DNA of 64,000 nucleotides from Pedobacter yulinensis (GTDB lineage Bacteria; Bacteroidota; Bacteroidia; Sphingobacteriales; Sphingobacteriaceae). Shown piece after piece: positions 52,418 through 60,901 of this stretch. The stretch lies in NCBI RefSeq assembly GCF_003029735.1, contig NZ_KZ686269.1:1364001-1428000 (forward strand), given 5' to 3'. Made by a program: the position numbers and the translations under genes. Each line of letters opens with the position of its first letter. Within the stretch, counting starts at the first letter, position 1. The notes beneath the pieces were generated by a model. That model was given only the letters and a program-made list of their open reading frames with translations. It was not told the DNA's origin and did no database searches.

Positions 52418-55093
52418 CTATCGCTGGCCTGGTGTATTTTCACTGATCTCGAAACTGTATTTGCCCGCAGTAAGCTGTAAGGACGCAGGCATACGTTTTG
52501 CACCTTGCCAGGCGCTCTGGTTTTCTTTTAATGGAAAGAATACGGTAGCTGTTGAATTTGCAGGGACCACGACTGAATAACGGACTGTTTTTCCCTGTCG
52601 TTTCCAGGCAGAAACGATCCGGCCCTGCGGTCCGTCATGACTGCCTTCAAAATGCGAGAGGCCCTCAACGAAATTCGGTTTGAACAAAATATGCTTGAAG
52701 CCTGGCCGGTGCTCGTCGGTCCTGATGCCCGCCAGGCCTTTGAAAAACCAGCCGCCAATCTCTCCAAACATCATGTGGTTGAGCGAAATGTCACGTTCTG
52801 CCTGGATGTTCCAATTTTCATATAAGGTTGTGGCGCCGTTAACGATCCACCAGCCCCATGATGGATAGGTATCCTGCGCGGCCAGGCGGTAAGCCGTTTC
52901 GGCCTGTCCGTTCTCGCTCAGCGCATTCAGAATCGCCTTTGCGCCAAGAACGCCGACGTCCAGGTGCATGCCGTCTGCGGCCACGCGTTCAGCGAGGCGC
53001 CGGGCAACCGCAAGCCGGCTTGCCTCGGGTACGATGCCCCACTGCAGCGCCATGCTCAGTTCGGTTTGCGTGCCGGAGGCATAGCTGTTGTCGGCGGCCT
53101 TAAAATATTTGTTGTTGATCGCCGTACGGATGTTCTTTGCCAGGGCCTCATACCGGTTCTGGTCGGCTTTGTTGCCAAAAAGCTTGGCGGCTTTAGCCAG
53201 GATCAGGGCATCTGTATAAAAATAGACAGATGAGGTGTACTCCAGTGAGGAGGTGCTTTTTACAGGCACCCAGTCGCCTCGGCCAAACGTGGTCAGGTAA
53301 CCTGTGCTGCCGTTTTCCACATAGGCCACATACCGTTTGATGGACTCGTAGCTGTCTCTGAGCAGCTTGCTGTCGCCATAAAACTGGTAGATGTTCCATG
53401 GGATAATAGCAATTGTGCTGGTCCAGTCGGTGCCGTTCGCCGTACCGTAGCCCCAGCCGCCGGTAGGAATGATATCGGGCAGCACACCGTTGGGCTGCTG
53501 CTCATCGCGGTGGTCAGCCAGCCACTTTTCATAAATCGTAACCGCATCGAAGTTATAAAGCCCGGTTTCTATTGCGAAATGCCCGTCGCCCGTCCACCCG
53601 TTTTTTTCGCGCTGCGGACAATCTGTCGGATAGCCGAACAAGTTTGAAAGGTAGGAGTTGTTCGTTGCCCACCACAGCCGGTCAATCAGGGGGTTTGACG
53701 AGCGGATGGTACCAACGGGCGCCACGTCGCTGTGCATAAAGTATCCGGTCAGGCTCTCTTTGTTCAGCTGCACCGGCCTGCTGCTTGTCACCTCCACATA
53801 CTGGAAACCTTTATAATTGAAACGCGGCATAAAGCTCTCGGTCCCTTTTCCCGAAAGGGTAACGATATCGGTCTGGAAGGGGTCGCTCTGATCTTTTGGG
53901 CGGTGGTAAACATCGATGTTTGACAGATCGGTACGGCCGTTGGGGTAAAGCCTTTCAGCATGGCGCAGGCGAAGAACCGTACCCTCAGGTCCGCTTACGC
54001 GAATCTGGCTCACCCCGGCGATGTTGCGCCCCAGGTCGAACACATAACAGGTGTCGCCGAACTTTTTCAGCGACTGCACGGCGATCTTTTCCACATTGCG
54101 AATGGGCTGCATGACTTGCGAGACAACCTGCAAGGAAGGCGCAGTGCGAAAACGGGCACGGCTCCATTTGCTGTCGTCAAAAGCTGCGGTATTCCATCCA
54201 CTCTGCTCCTTACGGAAATCATAGTGTTCTGCGGTGTAAATGCTGTTGAAGGTCAGTGCCCCGGTATCGGTTTTCCAATCGGTGCCAGAACTGACCACCT
54301 CGGTAGTGCCGTCTTCGTAAGTGATTCGCAGGTCCATGCAAAATGCGGGACGCGCACGCCATGGGGCGCGCTCGAAGTTCCAGACCCCGATGCTCTGGTG
54401 GTTGTACCAGCCATTACCCAGCAATACACCAACGGCATTCCTGCCCTGCTGAAGGTTGCCAGTAACATCATGCGTCACATACAGCGTCCTGCGATCAAAG
54501 CGGGTATACATCGGATCCAGGCGGTGACTGCTTACTTTTTTCCCGTTCAGGTAAAGTTCATATAAACCGGCAACAGCGATATAGGCCCTTGCCGAGCGCA
54601 CCTTTTTTGGAGCCTGAAAGCCTTTCCGAAAATAACCGGCAGGTAAAAAGTTGATGTCGTGCCCATCGCTGATCCAGTTTCCGCGCCAGTTACCGGCACC
54701 CATCATGCCGGTCTCAAACGCCTGAACGGCTGAACGCGAAGGTTCACCTTTCCGGTCCCAGATGGTTACCTGCCAGAAATACCGTGTAAATGCTTTTAGC
54801 GCGGGGCCGCCATACGAAACGAGGTTGGCATCGCCATTTGAGCGGCCGCTGTCCCATATGCCGGCTTTACCTGATGCTACTGCCAACGAATCGGTGCCGA
54901 TGCGGATTTGGTAAGCGGTTTGAATGGCAGCCTGCGTGGCATCTTCCATTTGCCAGGACAGGCGTGGCCGGGGCGAATCAATGCCAAGCGGCCGTACCAT
55001 GTGCTCGCAGCGAAGGTGAACGGGCCGGGCCGCCTGGACGGCGGGGACCAGCATAAAGAAAATAATGACAGCGGTAAAGAAACGTAGGCTCAT
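52418..55093 (-). CDS. Alpha-L-rhamnosidase (GH78)
   Basis: An 891-residue exported glycosidase. After the signal peptide (MSLRFFTAVIIFFMLVPAVQAA) comes the family's N-terminal beta domain (HLRCEHMVRPLGIDSPRPRLSWQ), a carbohydrate-binding-like domain (YELYLNGKKV...RLDPMYTRFDRRTLYVTHDV), and an (alpha/alpha)6 barrel with the active-site motif DCPQREKNGWTGD and the downstream YGTANGTDWTS and LNHMMFGEIGGWFFKGLAG segments. The frame extends to 55195 but without signal peptide, so 55093 is used. Its stop lies before the gntR operator. Whether it belongs to the sialic-acid locus is doubtful; rhamnose is a plant or bacterial sugar. Confidence 0.93.
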   Translation of the reverse strand: MSLRFFTAVIIFFMLVPAVQAARPVHLRCEHMVRPLGIDSPRPRLSWQMEDATQAAIQTAYQIRIGTDSLAVASGKAGIWDSGRSNGDANLVSYGGPALKAFTRYFWQVTIWDRKGEPSRSAVQAFETGMMGAGNWRGNWISDGHDINFLPAGYFRKGFQAPKKVRSARAYIAVAGLYELYLNGKKVSSHRLDPMYTRFDRRTLYVTHDVTGNLQQGRNAVGVLLGNGWYNHQSIGVWNFERAPWRARPAFCMDLRITYEDGTTEVVSSGTDWKTDTGALTFNSIYTAEHYDFRKEQSGWNTAAFDDSKWSRARFRTAPSLQVVSQVMQPIRNVEKIAVQSLKKFGDTCYVFDLGRNIAGVSQIRVSGPEGTVLRLRHAERLYPNGRTDLSNIDVYHRPKDQSDPFQTDIVTLSGKGTESFMPRFNYKGFQYVEVTSSRPVQLNKESLTGYFMHSDVAPVGTIRSSNPLIDRLWWATNNSYLSNLFGYPTDCPQREKNGWTGDGHFAIETGLYNFDAVTIYEKWLADHRDEQQPNGVLPDIIPTGGWGYGTANGTDWTSTIAIIPWNIYQFYGDSKLLRDSYESIKRYVAYVENGSTGYLTTFGRGDWVPVKSTSSLEYTSSVYFYTDALILAKAAKLFGNKADQNRYEALAKNIRTAINNKYFKAADNSYASGTQTELSMALQWGIVPEASRLAVARRLAERVAADGMHLDVGVLGAKAILNALSENGQAETAYRLAAQDTYPSWGWWIVNGATTLYENWNIQAERDISLNHMMFGEIGGWFFKGLAGIRTDEHRPGFKHILFKPNFVEGLSHFEGSHDGPQGRIVSAWKRQGKTVRYSVVVPANSTATVFFPLKENQSAWQGAKRMPASLQLTAGKYSFEISENTPGQR

Positions 55094-55187
55094 CGCGTTA
55101 GTTATGGTTGGGAAACCTGCAAAGTGCAATTTTTCAAACAACAAATCATCATGCACTGTCCGGTGCCTGAACCCAGCCCTCTGTGCT

Positions 55188-55875
55188 TCAGGCAAAGCGC
55201 CACCGGAGCCCGATCCTAATTGGCCGGCAGCAAGGAAGGATCAAGCCGGCGTTGATACGCTCAGGGCTTTTGAATCCTGTTGTAACCTGCCTCATGAACC
55301 AGTCAGAGCGTTCAGAGTTAAGGGTCTTCAGGCTGTCCAGTTTGATTCCATCCGGCACAGCGAGCGCAGCGACCGGCCTTTCATCATGCACAGGCACCTC
55401 GGCATACCAGGCCATCGCCGCTTTCAGGTGCATGGTCCGTATTACTTTTCCTGAGGCCAGGTCGCTGTGAAACTGGTGGTAGTGCCCGTCTGTACACATG
55501 AGCGCGCGCCATTGAATGGGCGGATCGGTCTTCAGGTAGGATTTCGCGGCCGCAAAGTATTCTGTCTGGATCATACTGACCGGAAACTGAACAACCAGGT
55601 CACTGTCATTAACCAGGGTGGTAAATTCCGGTTCGGCGAACTCAACACAGCTGCTGCCATCTTTAAGCAGTTCGGCCCAGGCCACCGCACCGGGCTGCCA
55701 CGCTTAATCGCCTGAACCAGTTCTTTTTTACCGCCATAAAGCCTACGGCCAATTAAATCGTTTTGGTAAACCAGTTCCAGCCAGAGGTATCGGCCTGGCC
55801 CGTACATGAAAGAATAAACATACTGCCTGCAGCGAGGATGGATACAAGGCGAAATCGGGAGGATAAAATCTGCAT
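55188..55875 (-). pseudogene. Lipoprotein gene broken by two apparent frameshifts
   Basis: A plausible lipoprotein start at ATG 55875 (MQILSSRFRLVSILAAG, ending FILSCTGQ, a lipobox) runs to a stop after TKTI. The sensible continuation then moves to another frame (NDLIGRRLYGGKKELVQAIKRG) and again to a third (AVAWAELLKDGSSCVEF and on to the stop at 55188). Joined, these give one secreted protein of roughly 225 residues. The protein family is not recognised. Two frameshifts within about 100 bases argue for a decaying gene or local sequence errors. It stands upstream of the GH78 gene on the same strand. Confidence 0.55.
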
Positions 55876-56052
55876 TTTTCGAGTCAAATTAGCGCTTTTT
55901 CGGGATAATCCCCAGCTGCCTGCCTGAGGCAACAGGCTGCTGCATGCGCCCCGGCTTGGCAACCCGCTGTTGCCCGAAATGCGCGATTAACGCGAAATAA
56001 AAAAACCTAAAACCCTTTCGTTTACAGGTTGTTCATTTAAAAAAAGAACATT

Positions 56053-56226
56053 ATGGGACTTGTAAAAACAGCATTGATTGGCGCCGCAGTTTACGCCGCC
56101 GTAAAATATGTAACAAAGAAAGATGAATTTGGCCGAAGCAAACTCGACGAGCTGAGGGAGAAAGCACCTGAATGGATGGAAAAGGCCCGTGCATTCAAAG
56201 ATGATTACAAAACAGAGATGCGCTAA
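56053..56226 (+). CDS. YtxH-like small membrane-associated protein
   Basis: A 57-residue protein, starting MGLVKTALIGAAVYAAVKYV, with one short hydrophobic helix and a charged helical tail (DELREKAPEWMEKARAFKDDY). Such proteins are common stress-related small proteins in this phylum, but no precise function is known. A terminator follows directly after the stop, supporting a real short transcript. Confidence 0.7.
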   Translation: MGLVKTALIGAAVYAAVKYVTKKDEFGRSKLDELREKAPEWMEKARAFKDDYKTEMR

Positions 56227-56245
56227 ATAAGGCCATTTAGCAAAA

Positions 56246-56272
56246 ACGGCAGCCTGTGGCTGCCGTTTTTTT
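56246..56272. terminator. Bidirectional terminator
   Basis: A perfect 9-base stem ACGGCAGCC (56246-56254) with GGCTGCCGT (56258-56266) and a TGT loop, with A5 on the left and T7 on the right. It can end both the small gene at 56053-56226 (plus) and the AhpD-like gene at 56276-56734 (minus). Confidence 0.9.
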
Positions 56273-56275
56273 GTT

Positions 56276-56734
56276 TTAGCCATGCGTGCCGAGTTCATAA
56301 CTTCCGGCTTCGCGGCCGGTAAGCCTGACCAGGCGGTTCCAGGCATTGATCTGGATAATGGCCAGCCCGACAAGCGCCACCTGGTCGCGGCTGAAATGTT
56401 TCTCCATTTCGGCGTACACCGGTGCAATGTCGGCTTCGGCCTTCAATCCGGTCAGGAATTCGGCCAGGGCCAGAACTGCGCGCTCGACCGGCGTGTAAAA
56501 TGGTGCCTCGCGCCAGGCCGGAAGCGCAACCAGCCGCTGCATGCTTTCGCCGTCGTTAACAGCTTCCTTCGAATGCATGTCAAGGCAAAAACCGCAGGCG
56601 TTCAGCTGCGACACACGCATATTGATCAGATGTACCAGGCTTTTTTCCAGCCCGCTGTTGTTCAAATAGGCTTGTACGCCATACATGGCCTGCATCATAC
56701 CGGCAGGCAACTCTTCTGTTCTGATTCTTTCCAT
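56276..56734 (-). CDS. Carboxymuconolactone decarboxylase/AhpD-family protein
   Basis: A 152-residue all-helical protein with the redox motif CGFCLDMH (C47, C50, H54), as in AhpD-type peroxidase partners. Despite the family name, such proteins usually act in peroxide or aldehyde-related detoxification. It lies 67 bases after the SigJ-like sigma factor gene on the same strand, an arrangement well known for ECF41 factors, which typically control such a gene. It is therefore the likely main target of that sigma factor. Confidence 0.92.
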   Translation of the reverse strand: MERIRTEELPAGMMQAMYGVQAYLNNSGLEKSLVHLINMRVSQLNACGFCLDMHSKEAVNDGESMQRLVALPAWREAPFYTPVERAVLALAEFLTGLKAEADIAPVYAEMEKHFSRDQVALVGLAIIQINAWNRLVRLTGREAGSYELGTHG

Positions 56735-56801
56735 GATGTATTTTTATTTACCGTCAGGACTGAAAAACGGCCTGGCGTGTGACACGAAATGCGAAAAAAA
56801 A

Positions 56802-57671
56802 TTAAAATTTCAGGTTTCGTAGTTTGTCGGGATTACGAATCATGAAGATGCGGCAGATGCGGCCATCTTTTTCGGTAACCAGCTGGCATTTTACAGGAAC
56901 GTTGTTAATCAGGTAGATCAATGCGGGCGCACCGTTAAGCGTTCCATACTGTAAAGTGCATTGAGGATTGAATTTCCGGTACAAGCCAAACAGCAGGCCC
57001 ATCACGCGCCGGTGCCCTTCAATTGCGTTCAAGGCAGCCCTTGCCTTGCCCCCGCCGTCAGAGAAAACCACGATATCTTCCAGCAACAGGGCTTCCAGCG
57101 ACTTCGTATCGCCCGAGCTCATGACCTGGAGATACCTTTCAAGGAACCGGCGCGACGCCATTTGCTCACCTTTGCGCTGAACGCTTGCGAGCAATTTTTT
57201 GCCGCGGCTTAACAGTTGTCTGGAAAACGGTGCACGAATACCAAGAATGGAGGCGATTTCCTCATGACTATAGGCAAAAGCTTCTTTGAGAATAAAAACC
57301 GCGCGCTGCCTCGGGTCAAGGTGCTCAAGCAGCACCATCAGCGCATAAGAAAGGGTTTCTTTCTGTATAATGCGGTGGTCAGCAGTGTCTGTAGCCTGCG
57401 GCTCCGGCAGCCAGTCGCCGGGATACATGTCCAGCTGACTTCTGATCAATTTTTTGCGGTCAATGGCCCGGTTCACGATGCTCCGGATCAGATAGGCGCG
57501 CCGGTCAGCTACGCCCGAAAGGTCTTTATTCAGCAAGTTCAGAAAAAGGTCCTGCACCAGGTCTTCGGCATCTGCAACTGTACCGCAAATGGCATATGCA
57601 TACCGGATCAGGACCGGCCTGAGCGATTCGTTATCCGTTTCCACAAATGAAAGCAATTCCTGGGCAGACAT
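56802..57671 (-). CDS. ECF41/SigJ-type sigma factor with C-terminal SnoaL-like domain
   Basis: A 289-residue sigma factor. Region 2 (about 15-80) and region 4 (about 115-165, HLDPRQRAVFILKEAFAYSHEEIASILG) are followed by a SnoaL/NTF2-like C-terminal domain of about 110 residues (IEGHRRVMGLLFGLYRKFNP), which in ECF41 proteins works as an inbuilt regulator in place of a separate anti-sigma factor. The ATG at 57671 (MSAQELLSF) is chosen over 57719, which lacks region-2-like extension. The AhpD-like gene follows, the usual partner. Confidence 0.93.
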   Translation of the reverse strand: MSAQELLSFVETDNESLRPVLIRYAYAICGTVADAEDLVQDLFLNLLNKDLSGVADRRAYLIRSIVNRAIDRKKLIRSQLDMYPGDWLPEPQATDTADHRIIQKETLSYALMVLLEHLDPRQRAVFILKEAFAYSHEEIASILGIRAPFSRQLLSRGKKLLASVQRKGEQMASRRFLERYLQVMSSGDTKSLEALLLEDIVVFSDGGGKARAALNAIEGHRRVMGLLFGLYRKFNPQCTLQYGTLNGAPALIYLINNVPVKCQLVTEKDGRICRIFMIRNPDKLRNLKF

Positions 57672-57748
57672 ATCAATACCCGGCAACAAATGCATTCCCG
57701 ACTGTGCTAACTGAAACATTCAGACAATGCAGATTGTCTTTTACCGGT

Positions 57749-57916
57749 ATGGCAAAGAAAAAGAAAAAGAGCCGGAAAAACAGGCTTGGTGTAAAAAACT
57801 CGCTCGTCAATAACATCAACGCCCGCAAGAAAAAGGGCATCAGCCGGTCAAAACGGAAAAAGACCGTTAAGAAGTCTGATTACAGGAAAATGAAAAAAGG
57901 CTGGAAAAAAGACTAG
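57749..57916 (+). CDS. Small, very basic protein (55 residues)
   Basis: The frame reads MAKKKKKSRKNRLGVKNSLV with about half of its residues Lys or Arg (later KRKKTVKKSDYRKMKKGWKKD). Such proteins may bind RNA, DNA or ribosomes; I recognise no family. A longer frame begins at 57647 but overlaps the divergent sigma gene start. It converges with the SnoaL-like gene, overlapping its stop by 4 bases. No Cys, and no hydrophobic core, so it may be unstructured without a partner. Confidence 0.6.
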   Translation: MAKKKKKSRKNRLGVKNSLVNNINARKKKGISRSKRKKTVKKSDYRKMKKGWKKD

Positions 57917-58263
57917 CCCAGGAACGGCCGCGGATCAAAAACAACCCGGAGCGAAGTTACCTTGCCGCCTTCTACCCGGTACCAGCCTGTCCCGAAAATT
58001 GTTTTCCCGTCCATTTCGAGGTCGTAAAACAGGCATACGTCATCGCCCTCGGCAAATACTTTCCGGATATCGTACTTTAACTTCATCTGTTCCATATCCT
58101 TGAAGTACGCATCGGCGCCCGACCTGCGGGCCATGGGCCCCTCGAATGTCATGTTGTCATCGGCATAACTGCGGCCGCGCTCAAATTCTTCACTGTTAAT
58201 AGCCTGGATCAGCGCCAGTACGACGGCCCGGGCACGTCCTTCAGATATTTCTTCGGCATTCAT
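57913..58263 (-). CDS. SnoaL/NTF2-like protein
   Basis: A 116-residue protein with the NTF2-like fold pattern: an N-terminal helix (RARAVVLALIQAINSEEF), then DNMTFEGPMARRSGADAYFKDM, and later strands (DVCLFYDLEMDGKTIFGTGWYRVEGGKVTSLRVVFDPRPFL). Family members may be isomerases, hydrolases or binding proteins; no catalytic residues stand out here. The gene is monocistronic. Confidence 0.85.
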   Translation of the reverse strand: MNAEEISEGRARAVVLALIQAINSEEFERGRSYADDNMTFEGPMARRSGADAYFKDMEQMKLKYDIRKVFAEGDDVCLFYDLEMDGKTIFGTGWYRVEGGKVTSLRVVFDPRPFLG

Positions 58264-58309
58264 AACATCAGTTTAATTACCCTACTAAACAGCACAGCTA
58301 TTTTTTTGT

Positions 58310-59491
58310 TCACCTTTTCTTTTGACGCTTACAGGCTTCTATAAAATAATAATCTGCATAACTGAGCGGCACGTCAACCTCAGATTTACCGGGCAGGCTT
58401 CCAACGCTGTGTTTCAGTAAAAAACCGGCGTTGCTGCCCGCTGTGGCCCGGTACTCCGGACCGGATAACGTCTTCAGGATCTGGGCGGCAGTTTGCCGGT
58501 AGCTGTTGCGCGCATCAGGGAGGTAGTCTGCAAGTTCCAGGAGTGCAGAAGCCGTGATGGCTCCTGCAGATGCATCGCGCAGGGCGTTCGGAATGCCAGG
58601 TGCGTTAAAGTCCCAGTACGGAACCTTATCTGCAGGTAAATTTTTGTGGTTCAGCATAAAGCCAGCTATTGCGGCTGCCTGGTCCAGATATTTTTTGTCG
58701 CCGGTTTCCCGGTACATCACTGTAAAACCGTATAGCCCCCAGGCTTGTCCGCGGCTCCAGGCCGAATGATCGGCGGCACCCTGCGCAGTATGTTTGCGGC
58801 GCGGTTTCCCGGTGTTGATATCATAATTGACAACATGGTAAGAGCTGTTATCAGACCGGAAATGGTGTTTCATGGTCGTATTGGCGTGGGTAATGGCAAT
58901 TTTATGAAAGCTGGAGTCGCCGCTTACTCGCGTAGCCCAAAACAACAGCTCCAGGTTCATCATGTTGTCGATGATGACGAGAAAATCTGAAGGGTTACGG
59001 GAATCCCAGGACTTAATACAGCCTACCTGCGCATTGAAACGTGTAGCCAGCGAACGTGCGCTGTTCAGCAGTATGGCACGGTACTCAGGTTTTGGATCCA
59101 ACCGGTAAGCGTTGCCGAAACTGCAGTACATCATAAACCCGAGGTCGTGGGTCGAAGTATTATATTGTTCCTTTTCAAGCGTCTTCAATCGCCTGAGTGC
59201 TTCGGCTTCTAACCATTTATCTTTTGTTTGCTCATAAAGATAGAGTAGCGTGCCCGGATAAAAACCGCTGCACCACCAGCCTGATCCGCTCGTTTCAAGT
59301 CTTCCCCCGGGGGTAATGGCCTTTGGAAATCGTCCATCCGGCGTAGCCGAAGCCAGTGTACGGTACTGGACGGCAGCTTCTTTAAAGACTGATTGAAGCC
59401 TGTTGTGCTGCTCAGGCAGCAGGCGGGCCGAACACCCCGCAACAAACAGGGCAAAAAAAATGACAAGGAAGGCGTTTCCGGATCGTTTCAT
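58310..59491 (-). CDS. Glycoside hydrolase family 88 lipoprotein (unsaturated glucuronyl hydrolase-like)
   Basis: A 393-residue lipoprotein (FALFVAGCSA) with the (alpha/alpha)6 barrel of GH88. Visible stretches are SGWWCSGFYPGTLLYLYEQTKDKWL, THDLGFMMYCSFGNAY with the catalytic Asp, LVIIDNMMNLELLFWA with the second Asp, and AWSRGQAWGLYGFTVMYRETG. GH88 enzymes remove unsaturated uronic acids made by polysaccharide lyases acting on glycosaminoglycans or pectin-like material. An ATG 27 bases farther upstream lacks the lipoprotein signal at the right place. Two LacI-type palindromes precede it. Confidence 0.92.
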   Translation of the reverse strand: MKRSGNAFLVIFFALFVAGCSARLLPEQHNRLQSVFKEAAVQYRTLASATPDGRFPKAITPGGRLETSGSGWWCSGFYPGTLLYLYEQTKDKWLEAEALRRLKTLEKEQYNTSTHDLGFMMYCSFGNAYRLDPKPEYRAILLNSARSLATRFNAQVGCIKSWDSRNPSDFLVIIDNMMNLELLFWATRVSGDSSFHKIAITHANTTMKHHFRSDNSSYHVVNYDINTGKPRRKHTAQGAADHSAWSRGQAWGLYGFTVMYRETGDKKYLDQAAAIAGFMLNHKNLPADKVPYWDFNAPGIPNALRDASAGAITASALLELADYLPDARNSYRQTAAQILKTLSGPEYRATAGSNAGFLLKHSVGSLPGKSEVDVPLSYADYYFIEACKRQKKR

Positions 59492-59530
59492 ATTGAAAAC
59501 CCATAGGCGGGCGTACACAAGATAGAGATT

Positions 59531-59542
59531 GAAATCGATTTC
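59531..59542. promoter_or_regulatory. LacI-type operator 1 upstream of the GH88 gene
   Basis: GAAATCGATTTC, a perfect 12-base palindrome with the central CG typical of LacI-family operators, 39 bases before the GH88 ATG. On the minus strand it lies just downstream of a GTGTTTG that may be the -7 element, a place suited to repression. No LacI-family gene is in the window. Confidence 0.65.
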
Positions 59543-59596
59543 TCAAACACCCGATAGTATTGCGGGAAATCATATGCGTATAATTAGAACTTAAAT

Positions 59597-59608
59597 GAAA
59601 TCGATTTC
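59597..59608. promoter_or_regulatory. LacI-type operator 2 upstream of the GH88 gene
   Basis: A second identical GAAATCGATTTC, extended to the perfect 16-base palindrome ATGAAATCGATTTCAT at 59595-59610. The two centres are 66 bases apart, close to six helical turns, so a loop between two bound dimers is possible. Confidence 0.65.
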
Positions 59609-59621
59609 ATCAATCGTCACA

Positions 59622-60884
59622 TCAGCTGAACAATACGAAAGCGACCGCAAGGGTAATTACAATATTGAAGGTCTGTGCAATCAGGAAGGCGTACAGCGGT
59701 TTGCGGCTGTTCTGTGCAAACAATTCCCTGAAGTTTGTTTCCAGGCCAATGCTGGTAAAAGCCAGCGCAAACCATAGGCCCTGCAGGTTCTTGAGGCTGC
59801 CTTTAACAAGGGCGTTGGTTTGTGCATCGACGGCAAAAGAAAACAAAAGCGAAGCGGCCATAAACCCCAGCACGAATTTCGGGAAACGTTCCCAGATCAC
59901 GCCAAGGGTGGGTTTTTCGGTCCGGTCAGCACCCGGAGCTTTTGTATTGTAGGTCCAGTAAACGGAAATGGCGAAGGCGGCAAGCCCAAGCAGCACGTTC
60001 TGCGAAAATTTTACGATCGTACTGATCTTCAGCGCCTCCTCGCCTACCAGCGTTCCGGAGGCTACGACTGCTCCCGTCGTATCAATGCTGCCGCCAAGCC
60101 AGGCGCCTGTAACGGCTTGGGGAAAATTGAACCAGGCAGCAATGTAGGGCATGAAGATCATCATGGGGATTGCGGTAATAAGCACCATGCTGATCACGTA
60201 ACTGAGTTTTTTTGAATCGCCTTTAATGGCGCCCGATGTGGCGATTGCAGCCGACACCCCGCAGATTGATACCGCGCTGGAGATCATCATGCTCATTTCC
60301 TCATCCACTTTCAGCTTTTTGCAAAGCCAGAATGCAAAATACCAGACAGACAGGACAACCACCAGCGCCTGCAGCAGGCCCAGCGACCCGGCTTTCAGGA
60401 TGTCAGAGAAAATCACTGTCGTTCCAAGCAGCACCAGGCCGATTTTCACATAAAGTTCAGTAGATAATGCTGCCTTGAACCAGCCAGGCAGGCGAAACAG
60501 GTTACCAATAAGCAAACCGATCACCAGGCTAAAGATCACCGCCTCCAGATTAAGCGCCTTGACGGCCTGGTTACCGCTCAGCACCAGCGCAACAGCGGTA
60601 AGCAGGTAAACCAATGGAAAGGTGCGCAAGGTACCTGCAATGCCTTTGCCACAGAGCCAGCTCCCGGCAAGCGCAATGGGCAATACATAGAGGAACTGCA
60701 GGCCGATTATGGCCAGGTTAGCCGGGGACAAAACCTTTTCAGCTAGTTCTGCGCCGGTTTTCCAGCCGAAAGAGGGAACCGCGAGGATGAGTCCGCCAAG
60801 CGAAAGCGCAATGATGAGCGCCCCGAGAATAACGACCACCCAATCTTCATGTAATTTGGAACCCTTGTCTTTTTTGTCTTGCAT
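59622..60884 (-). CDS. YeiH-family putative sulfate exporter
   Basis: A 420-residue inner-membrane protein with about ten helices, of the YeiH/UPF0324 family (conserved GLVLLGTTVIFSDI, SSAVSICGVSAAIATSGAI and AWLGGSIDTTGAVVASG). Members are thought to export sulfate or related anions released from sulfonates or cysteine, though this is not proved for most. It follows the flavoprotein gene by 17 bases and so is probably co-transcribed with it. It starts MQDKKDKGSKLHEDW, cytoplasmic. Confidence 0.9.
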   Translation of the reverse strand: MQDKKDKGSKLHEDWVVVILGALIIALSLGGLILAVPSFGWKTGAELAEKVLSPANLAIIGLQFLYVLPIALAGSWLCGKGIAGTLRTFPLVYLLTAVALVLSGNQAVKALNLEAVIFSLVIGLLIGNLFRLPGWFKAALSTELYVKIGLVLLGTTVIFSDILKAGSLGLLQALVVVLSVWYFAFWLCKKLKVDEEMSMMISSAVSICGVSAAIATSGAIKGDSKKLSYVISMVLITAIPMMIFMPYIAAWFNFPQAVTGAWLGGSIDTTGAVVASGTLVGEEALKISTIVKFSQNVLLGLAAFAISVYWTYNTKAPGADRTEKPTLGVIWERFPKFVLGFMAASLLFSFAVDAQTNALVKGSLKNLQGLWFALAFTSIGLETNFRELFAQNSRKPLYAFLIAQTFNIVITLAVAFVLFS

Positions 60885-60901
60885 GGCTGTATACGATCTG
60901 G

